Origin: CAZAKO01 sp964546145
GTDB lineage: Bacteria; Fidelibacterota; UBA2242
Reading direction: 5' to 3'
Length of the DNA stretch: 19,387 nt
Assembly (NCBI GenBank): GCA_964546145.1
Contig: CAZJIU010000041.1
Span: 1-19,387 of the forward strand
Below the pieces are notes generated by a model. The model ran no database searches, had not been told where the DNA came from, and saw nothing but the letters and a program-made list of their open reading frames with translations. The position numbers and the translations under genes were made by a program. This document shows positions 7,389-14,500 of the stretch, in pieces. The stretch's first letter is position 1. Every line of letters starts with the position of its first letter.

Positions 7389-8096
7389 ATGCAGAACATG
7401 CCTTTCGAAGAGCAGTTGAAAGCCTTGACAAAAATCAGTAAAGCCATCGTTTCAGATATTTACTTAGAAGATATTCTACGGCTAATTGTAGCCGTTACTG
7501 CAGAGATCATGAGTTCTAATATTTGCTCATTGATGTTAATTGATGAGCGCAAAAATGCACTGGTGATTAAAGCAACGCAAAGTATTAGTGAGGATTATAA
7601 TCAGAAACCGGCTTTGAAGCTCGGTGAGGGGATTGCCGGAAAGGTAGCCAAAGAAAATAAGCCAATAGTAGTCAAGGACGTTTCCAAAGAAGATGAGTAT
7701 AAATACAAAAATATTGCTCAAAAAGAGGGTCTCTGTTCGCTTTTATGTGTTCCTTTAGCCGTGAAGGGCAAAGTTATCGGAGTGATTAATTGTTATACTT
7801 CTGCGCCCCATGATTTTAGCGAAACCGAAATTGAGGTGTTGACCTCTATTGCCAACCAGGCCGCGGTGGCGATTGAAAATACGGAATTGATGGTGAAAAG
7901 CAGGGTAATTCAAGAAGAATTGGAGGCGCGGAAAATAGTCGAACGGGCTAAAGGAATTTTGATGAGAGAAGAAAATCTCACCGAAGAAGAGGCTTATTTG
8001 CAAATTCGCAAATGTAGCATGGATCATCGTAAGACCATGCGTGAAGTCGCCGAAGCCATCATTTTATCAACGGAGATAAAGCAAAGAACAAAGTAA
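7389..8096 (+). CDS. GAF-ANTAR transcription antitermination regulator
   Basis: The protein (235 aa) has an N-terminal GAF domain (about 10-165; central LGEGIAGKVAKENKPIVVKD, then CSLLCVPLAVKGKVIGVINCY). A helix leads into a C-terminal ANTAR domain (about 175-230; ARKIVERAKGILMREENLTEEEAYLQIRK and MREVAEAI). ANTAR domains bind paired hexaloop hairpins in nascent RNA and prevent intrinsic termination. Nitrogen assimilation and amine use are well-known targets. The GAF domain, in place of a receiver, implies direct sensing of a small ligand, not phosphorylation; the ligand is not predictable. GAGGGA lies about 9 nt before the ATG. An out-of-frame ATG at 7384 is not used. Nitrogen-metabolism genes follow, and the leader and downstream spacer contain terminator and hexaloop structures. 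Confidence 0.9.
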   Translation: MQNMPFEEQLKALTKISKAIVSDIYLEDILRLIVAVTAEIMSSNICSLMLIDERKNALVIKATQSISEDYNQKPALKLGEGIAGKVAKENKPIVVKDVSKEDEYKYKNIAQKEGLCSLLCVPLAVKGKVIGVINCYTSAPHDFSETEIEVLTSIANQAAVAIENTELMVKSRVIQEELEARKIVERAKGILMREENLTEEEAYLQIRKCSMDHRKTMREVAEAIILSTEIKQRTK

Positions 8097-8133
8097 AGCT
8101 CTATAAATTATGTTGATCTAATTTTTAGAGCTT
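8096..8133 (+). other. 15-bp imperfect hairpin just after the ANTAR stop codon
   Basis: Arms 8096-8110 and 8119-8133 pair with one T-T mismatch around the 8-nt loop TGTTGATC. No U tract follows, so it is not a standard terminator. Its 3' arm overlaps the first hexaloop hairpin (8130-8143), so the two are mutually exclusive. It could be a processing or stabilising element, or the competing structure in a switch. Confidence 0.5.
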
Positions 8134-8181
8134 AATGTTATGCACACAGAGCAGTGTGAGGTGTGGATTATTGTGTTTTTT
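8130..8181 (+). promoter_or_regulatory. Candidate ANTAR-responsive RNA: tandem A1/G4 hexaloop hairpins with alternative terminator
   Basis: The second hairpin is clear: CACAC (8143-8147), hexaloop AGAGCA, GTGTG (8154-8158). Directly before it, GCTT (8130-8133), hexaloop AATGTT and ATGC (8140-8143) can form a weaker hairpin with one mismatch. Both loops have A at position 1 and G at position 4, the published requirement for ANTAR recognition. The 5' arm of the second hairpin (ACACAG, 8144-8149) can instead pair with TTGTGT (8171-8176), which runs into six T (8176-8181), as expected of a weak alternative terminator. Binding would favour read-through into the glutamate-synthase-like gene. The weak stem 1 and the AU-rich terminator keep this tentative. 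Confidence 0.4.
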
Positions 8182-8217
8182 GAGTAGTAAAAGAACGATT
8201 AAAAAAGGAGGAGAAAG

Positions 8218-9834
8218 ATGTCTTTTAGTAAGCCGAATGCGAGTCCTGCCACGAATACGAAAAACAGGACCAATCCATCTCCCTGCTCTGGATTATGTGT
8301 GGTGTGTTTGGACGGTTGCACGGGTTTTTGTGAAGTGGGAAAATCAGCAATCAGAGGGAGAGAGCTGATTTATCCTCAGCCTTATGGCCAGGTAGTTGCC
8401 GGTTCGGAGAAAAATTATCCCCTGGATTTTTCGCATTTCAATATTCAGGGAACGTGTGTCGGAGCAGTCGGAGTCGAGGCCGATTCTGATGCTGCTCTCT
8501 TTCCAGCAGTGGATGTATCTGCTGAAATTGGTGGTAAACATAAGGTTAAACTCGATGTGCCATTCTTTACCGGAGCCTTGGGTTCAACCGATGTCGCCAG
8601 AATCAACTGGGCAGAGAATGCCGTGGGCGCGGCTATCTGCGGGACAGTAGTTGTAGTGGGAGAAAATGTTTGCGGGATGGACCATGAAGCGGAAATAAAA
8701 AATGGCAGAGTAATCAGGTCTCCCGAATTTGAGCGTCGGATCAATAGCTACAAGAGGTGGCACAATGGTCATGGGACAATTGTTGTGCAATACAATGTCG
8801 AAGATGGAAGGCTGGGTGTTCCGGAATATGCCATCGAACTAGGCGTCGAGGCAATCGAGCCCAAGTGGGGTCAGGGAGCCAAAGACATTGGTGGTGAAGT
8901 GAAATTACCCTCAATTGAGCGGGCTTTAGAGTTGAAAAGAAGGGGCTATTTAGTTTATCCTGATCCTGAAAATCCCGTAATCCAGAAAGCCTATGAAGAG
9001 GGAGCAATTAAGGAATTTGAAAGACACTCGCGGCTGGGAATGGTAGAGGAAGAAGCGTTTTACCAGGAGGTAGCTCGGTTAAGACGCTTAGGCTATAAAT
9101 ATGTCACCTTAAAAACCGGAGCTTACCGACCTGCAGATTTGGCCAGAGCAGTTAAATGCGCCTCGCAGGCTAAGATTGACCTGCTGACCGTAGATGGTGC
9201 CGGTGGCGGAACGGGCATGTCACCCTGGCGCATGATGAATGAATGGGGCATACCAACCATGGAATTGGAGTGTTTACTGTATCAGATGTTAAGAAAAATT
9301 GAAGCCCAGGGTAGATATATTCCACCGGTAGCAATCGCTGGAGGTTTCAGCCTCGAAGACCATATCTTTAAAGCCATAGCCTTGGCTGCACCTTATGTTA
9401 AGGCAATCTGTATGGGAAGAGCAACATTTGCCGCAGCAATGGCAGCGAAGACGGTTGGTAAATTGGTAAAAGAGGGCAAGGTCCCTCAGGATTATAAGAA
9501 ATTCGGTGATACCATCGAGCAGGTTTTTGTTGCCGCTGAAAGCTTGAAAGCGAAATACGGGAAAGATTTTCAGGATATTCCGATAGGTGCAATTGGAATG
9601 TACACTTATTATGATCGCTTGGCGACTGGCCTTAAGCAGCTCATGGCCGGGGCAAGAAAATTTGCGCTTAAACATATCACAAGAGATGACATCTTAGCAC
9701 TTACCCGCGAGGCCGCCGATGTATCCGGTATTCCTTATGTCATGGATTGTGATAAGGAAGAGGTAGAGCAAATTTTAAATGGTTCGCAATACGTTCGATT
9801 AAACCTCCAGGCGACTGAAGCGATAGCTCTCTAA
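8218..9834 (+). CDS. FMN-binding glutamate synthase domain protein with N-terminal cysteine cluster
   Basis: The protein (538 aa) corresponds to the FMN/2-oxoglutarate-binding synthase domain of GltB without the glutaminase, central and GXGXG domains as arranged in the long enzyme. It contains the family's KWGQGAKDIGGEV segment, a phosphate-binding VDGAGGGTGMSP loop, and the barrel end IAGGFSLEDHIFKAIALAA...CMGRATFAAAMAA. Residues 23-38 hold five cysteines (CSGLCVVCLDGCTGFC), suggesting an Fe-S cluster. The C-x5-C-x4-C 3Fe-4S motif of ordinary GltB is absent. It probably reduces an imine intermediate to an amino acid, using ammonia from another protein or free ammonium; the substrate is inferred by family. 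A strong GGAGGAG precedes the ATG. It follows the ANTAR gene and its putative RNA target, with a cysteine-rich small protein behind it. Confidence 0.85.
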   Translation: MSFSKPNASPATNTKNRTNPSPCSGLCVVCLDGCTGFCEVGKSAIRGRELIYPQPYGQVVAGSEKNYPLDFSHFNIQGTCVGAVGVEADSDAALFPAVDVSAEIGGKHKVKLDVPFFTGALGSTDVARINWAENAVGAAICGTVVVVGENVCGMDHEAEIKNGRVIRSPEFERRINSYKRWHNGHGTIVVQYNVEDGRLGVPEYAIELGVEAIEPKWGQGAKDIGGEVKLPSIERALELKRRGYLVYPDPENPVIQKAYEEGAIKEFERHSRLGMVEEEAFYQEVARLRRLGYKYVTLKTGAYRPADLARAVKCASQAKIDLLTVDGAGGGTGMSPWRMMNEWGIPTMELECLLYQMLRKIEAQGRYIPPVAIAGGFSLEDHIFKAIALAAPYVKAICMGRATFAAAMAAKTVGKLVKEGKVPQDYKKFGDTIEQVFVAAESLKAKYGKDFQDIPIGAIGMYTYYDRLATGLKQLMAGARKFALKHITRDDILALTREAADVSGIPYVMDCDKEEVEQILNGSQYVRLNLQATEAIAL

Positions 9835-9875
9835 TATCCTTTTAAGTAAGGACTAATTTGGAGGATCAAAGTGTT

Positions 9876-10055
9876 ATGCAAAAAAAAGGATTATGCACAA
9901 ACTGTGTTAACGATAAAACCTGTACTTTTCCGAGAAGATTCCCTGTTTGGCAATGTGAAGAGTTCGAAGAATGTAGTGGATATTTTAGCGAAAGTATAGA
10001 GCAAATCGAGGTTATTAAGTCAAGTTTCACTGACGCAGTTACCAAAGAGAAATAG
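9876..10055 (+). CDS. Small cysteine-rich protein (59 aa)
   Basis: The sequence begins MQKKGLCTNCVNDKTCTFPR and has cysteines at 7, 10, 16, 27 and 33 (the last two in WQCEEFEEC). This fits a zinc knuckle or small Fe-S site. The tail is acidic and hydrophilic. I chose the ATG at 9876 because GGAGG (9860-9864) sits at ribosome-binding distance. The TTG at 9858 overlaps that site and is unlikely to be the start. It follows the glutamate-synthase-like gene by 41 nt and probably shares its transcript, so it may be an electron-transfer or metal partner of the cysteine-rich enzyme. I know no firm function for it. Confidence 0.72.
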   Translation: MQKKGLCTNCVNDKTCTFPRRFPVWQCEEFEECSGYFSESIEQIEVIKSSFTDAVTKEK

Positions 10056-10176
10056 ATAGCTGCTCCACATGATTAATGAAGATTCCCTATCAGTGTATCC
10101 GGTTTTTTTGCCTGGAAATTAGTGTCCGACGGAATTCCGCGGTACTAGAGAAGTTATCAACTTTCCTCGAATGCTA

Positions 10177-10218
10177 TTCCTATCGAATAATCCGAAGAAC
10201 CAGCTAAAGTTCCTATCG
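10177..10218 (+). repeat. Direct repeat TTCCTATCG, two copies 33 bp apart
   Basis: TTCCTATCG occurs at 10177-10185 and 10210-10218, in the 221-bp spacer before the AsnRS-like gene. The start-to-start distance of 33 bp is close to three helical turns, which would suit a regulator binding one DNA face. Two 9-mers can recur by chance in AT-rich DNA. I found no clear promoter or terminator in this spacer. Confidence 0.25.
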
Positions 10219-10276
10219 GCAAATCGATGAATGTGGAAGAGAAAAAGTTCATTTTTTATGGAGAAGGGGAAATACA

Positions 10277-11512
10277 ATGTTAAGTAAAGAAGAACCAATA
10301 GCGCAGAGCCTTTATAGTTTTCAGGCGGCACTAAAAGAAAACGGACAATCATTCGACGATTTCATTCGGCGAAATTACATGGCAAAGTGGAGTGGCGAGA
10401 TTCTGTATCACGCCTCGGCAATTCGGACTACTTTTGTCAATGCCATGCACAATTTTTTAACTGACAATGGTCTTTTCAATTTGGAGAAGGTGTCCATGAG
10501 CCCGGTCACTGATCCGCTTGCCCATGATGTCGAACATGTACCCTCAATCAGCTACAAGGGACATGAATACAAGCTGACTCATTCAATGATCTACTCCAAA
10601 TTTCTGGCTTGTATGAATCCGAAATTCAAGGGCATTTTTGTTGATAGCCCGAACATTCGCCTGGAAATTGAAAGCGCCACAGGACAACAGCGGGGCAAAT
10701 ATATCTGCGATTTCTCTCAAATGGATATGGAGCTGCGAAGAAACCGTGGCATTACCCTCGATGAGTACCTTAATAATACCGAAAAGGTTCAGAAAATACT
10801 TAGAGAGGATCTGGAAAACGCCCTTAATTTCTTCGAGCGGCTAATTATTTACTCAATGAAGGCTGTTGCAGAGAAAAATGAAGAGAACCTCAAGGCTCTC
10901 GATATCGCCATTGAAGTCCCCCGATCACCTTTCCCGCGGTTTAAGAAGGATGAGGCCGTGGCAAGGTATGGGGCAAGGGGATTCGAATCGAAACTCAGTC
11001 AGCAAGCTGATTCTCAGTTTTTCTGGATAACAGGCCTTTTGCGGGAGAACTATGACCTCATCTATCCGTATTTAAAGCCCGATGGTTCGAAAATACCGCT
11101 TGCAGATTTTACGTCAGGTATGGTTTATAACTATGATATGTGTGCTCAGTCCATTCAGCGTAAAACCGGCAAATACGGCGATGCTTATGAAATCTTATCG
11201 GGTGCTATCAGAGAATGGCTGTATGAGCCGATTGTTGAGCGGCTCATAGATAATAATGTTTTATCCGTCCGACCAAAGATGTTCAATGGCGAGATTGAGA
11301 ACATCAATGAGCTTGGCGGTTATGGTCCGTTCCTGATGGCTGTTGCACAGAAAGATGAAAATGGCAACTACCTGTTTCCGGATACATTTGGCGGTGGGAT
11401 TGGCATAGAGCGAACTCTATTTGCATTAACAAAAGGCAAATTTGTTGAAAAGATCGAGGATGTAACCTTCTTCGGTAAAAATCCTGATTCGCATCCGATT
11501 TTTCTTTTTTAA
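10277..11512 (+). CDS. Class II AsnRS/AspRS-like catalytic domain without anticodon-binding domain; probable asparagine synthetase (AS-AR type)
   Basis: The protein (411 aa) shows the class II aminoacyl-tRNA synthetase core of the Asp/Asn/Lys group. Motif 1 is near residues 47-80 (ASAIRTTFVNAMHNFL, then SPVTDP). A motif 2-like segment starts at about 125 (NIRLEIESATGQQRGKYICD, then FSQMDMEL). Motif 3 is at about 382-394 (FGGGIGIERTLFAL). The N-terminal OB-fold anticodon-binding domain is missing. Archaeal proteins with this reduction make asparagine from aspartate, ammonia and ATP, and bacterial AsnA has the same fold. Its position 51 nt upstream of gltB, in a run of nitrogen-assimilation genes, supports amino-acid synthesis over tRNA charging. 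GGGGAA lies before the ATG. Class II membership is confident; the asparagine synthetase function is inferred. A degenerate synthetase paralogue with another amidation role is the main alternative. Confidence 0.72.
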   Translation: MLSKEEPIAQSLYSFQAALKENGQSFDDFIRRNYMAKWSGEILYHASAIRTTFVNAMHNFLTDNGLFNLEKVSMSPVTDPLAHDVEHVPSISYKGHEYKLTHSMIYSKFLACMNPKFKGIFVDSPNIRLEIESATGQQRGKYICDFSQMDMELRRNRGITLDEYLNNTEKVQKILREDLENALNFFERLIIYSMKAVAEKNEENLKALDIAIEVPRSPFPRFKKDEAVARYGARGFESKLSQQADSQFFWITGLLRENYDLIYPYLKPDGSKIPLADFTSGMVYNYDMCAQSIQRKTGKYGDAYEILSGAIREWLYEPIVERLIDNNVLSVRPKMFNGEIENINELGGYGPFLMAVAQKDENGNYLFPDTFGGGIGIERTLFALTKGKFVEKIEDVTFFGKNPDSHPIFLF

Positions 11513-11563
11513 CGGGACCGGTCAGAAAAACCATTATTGAGTCAATCTTTTAGGTTTGAGAAA

Positions 11564-14500
11564 ATGTCAGAATCTTATGAAAATCCGGGTCTCTATGAAA
11601 AGCGTTATGAGCATGATGCCTGCGGTATTGGTGCAGTTGTAAATATTTCCGGAGAGCGCGACCATTCCATTATCGAATACGGTAAGGAAATACTGCTCAA
11701 CCTTCAGCATCGCGGTGCTGCCTCGGCAGATCAGCTGACCGGTGATGGTGCCGGTATTCTCTTCCAGATTCCCCATGATTTTTTTGCCGAAGAGACCCGA
11801 AAACTTGGATTCTCCATACCGGGACCAGAAAAATATGCAGTTGGGATTGTATTCGGTTCTAAAAAATCGCCGGATATTCGGGACCGCTGTGACAAAATAC
11901 TGGAAAAGGCAATCGAACATTATAGCATGAAGGTGCTGGGTTATAGAGACGTACCGGTATCAAATGACTGTTTAGGGGAGATTGCGCTTGCTGCTGAGCC
12001 GTCTATTAGGCAGATATTTGTTGATGGAAATGGGCGTGAAGATGATGCTTTTGAGATAGGTTTATATCTGGCCAGAAAAAAGGCGGAGAAAATTGTTCGG
12101 GAAACCTTAGGCAAACAGGCTGAGGATTTCTATATTGTGTCACTCTCATCGAGGACAATCTGCTACAAAGGGATGTTTATGGCCTGGCAGCTTTTTGCTT
12201 ATTATCCCGATCTTGCTGATCAGCGGGTTAAATCGGCCTTAGCAATTTTGCATCAGCGCTACAGCACAAATACATTTCCGAACTGGCGGCTCGCCCAACC
12301 GTTTCGCTACATAGCTCATAATGGCGAGATTAATACCCTCAGCGGGAACCGCAATCAGATGCTTGCGCGTCAGCCGAAGATGGCCAGTGAATTGTTTGAT
12401 TGTGATATGAATGAGCTGTTTCCTATTTTAACTCCAACCGGGAGTGATTCCGAATGTTTCGATAATGCCCTTGAGCTGCTCGTTCGCACCGGCAGAAATA
12501 TACCTCATGCGATGATGATGATGATTCCGGAGGCCTTTGGCTCTTCTTATCATATCAGTACCGATAAGCGGGCATTTTACGAATACCACGCCGCGATCAT
12601 GGAGCCCTGGGATGGTCCGGCGGCAATGGTATTTACGGATGGTCGTCTGGTTGGCGGCACACTCGACCGCAACGGATTGAGGCCCTGCCGTTACCTTGTC
12701 ACAACCGATGGCATTGCAATTATGGCAAGCGAGACCGGTGTTGTTAATTTCCCGCCCGAGAAAATAAGCCAGAAAGGGCGTCTTCAGCCTGGTCGGATGT
12801 TCCTGGTGGATACCGTCGAAGGACGAATGGTAACAGACAATGAAATCAAAAGCAAAATTGCCCGGCATAGACCATATCGCCGATGGCTTGAGGAGAATCG
12901 GATAGAGCTGCGTGGAATGTTTGACTCGCCCAAACTGGTTAAAAGCGACCCGGAAACTATCTTTCAAAGAATGAAGGTCTTCGGCTACACCCGTGAGGAA
13001 TTGAAACTGATTTTGACCCCGATGGCGCTTAACGGTCAGGAGCCCGTTGGATCGATGGGGATAGATACGCCGCTTGCCGTACTATCGGACAGACCGCGAT
13101 TATTATTCGATTATTTCAAACAGCTTTTTGCCCAGGTTACCAATCCTGCCATTGACCCTCTGCGCGAGGGGCTGGTTATGAGCTTGATGATTTTTACTGG
13201 TAAGAAAAGGAATTTGCTGGAGGAGACGCCGCAGCACTGCCGGCAGTTGAAGCTGCCTCATCCGCTACTTACAAATGAAGACCTCCAGCAGCTGCGAATG
13301 GTCAATAGGGACGACTTTAAAGTTGCAACTGTATTGGCCTTGTTTGAGGCTGATTCTGAAAATCCAGGTGTTGCCCTTCAAAAAGGTCTTGAGCAATTAA
13401 TTGATTCGGCAAAACGAGCGATTGAAGATGAAGCATCGTTGATTATTGTCAGCGACCGTGGAGTTTCAGCGACAAAAGCGCCTATTCCTTCATTATTAGC
13501 TGTTTCGGCTGTTCATCATAATCTGCTCGACTGCGGTTTGCGCGGCGAAGCCGGTTTAATTATCGAAAGTGCCGAGCCGCGTGAGGTTATGCACTTCTGT
13601 CTTTTGTGTGGCTTTGGGGCCAATGCGGTGAATCCCTATCTGGCTTTCGAGGCACTTGATGAAATGCATAGAAGTGGGGATTTACCATCAAGAATGGAGA
13701 CAGTCCAGATAGCTGATAATTATATTGCTGCGGTAAAAAAAGGCATTCTTAAAACCATGAGCAAGATGGGTATCTCGACGCTTCGCAGCTATACCAGTGC
13801 GCAGCTTTTCGAGGCAATTGGACTGAACCATGAATTTATTGTTAAATTCTTTTCGGGCACAATATCGCGCATCGGCGGCATTGGTCTTGAAGAGGTCGCA
13901 CAAGAGGTAATTACCAGACATCGGACGGCTTTTGTGCAGCGCCCTATCGGAGTGCTCGAACTGGAATTTGGCGGTGAGTATCGTTTGAGAAGAAACGGGG
14001 AAAGGCATCTTTGGAATCCGGTCACTATCTCAAGACTTCAGCAGGCCGTGATGTTGAATGATGCAAACGCATATGAGCAGTATGCAAAAGCCGTCAATGA
14101 ACAGGCTAACAATTTTTATACGCTCCGTGGTCTTTTTGAGTTTGTTCCGGGTCAATCAATACCGATTGAAGATGTCGAGCCTGCAGAAAGTATCGTGAAA
14201 AGATTTTGCACCGGTGCTATGAGTCACGGCTCAATAAGCAAAGAAGCCCACGAATGTCTGGCTGTCGCGATGAATCGGCTTGGGGCGATGAGCAATACCG
14301 GCGAAGGCGGCGAAGATCCAGCACGTTATAGTCCTCAAGAGAATGGAGACTCGAAGAATTGCGGAATTAAGCAGGTTGCCAGTGGCAGGTTCGGTGTTAC
14401 TATAAATTATCTTATAAATGCTAAAGAGATTCAAATCAAGATTGCTCAGGGAGCCAAACCCGGTGAAGGTGGACAGTTGCCCGGACATAAGGTAACTGAT

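Noticed and set aside
9834..9876. Hairpin TCCTT-TTAAGT-AAGGA after the glutamate-synthase-like gene, considered as a terminator or ANTAR site
   Set aside because: No U tract follows, and the hexaloop does not begin with A, so neither role is supported.
10056..10276. Search for a terminator or ANTAR hexaloop pair before the AsnRS-like gene
   Set aside because: Only short palindromes (CGGAATTCCG), a long-range AACTTT/AAAGTT pairing and three-base-loop hairpins were found. None has a U tract or an A1/G4 hexaloop with complementary flanks.
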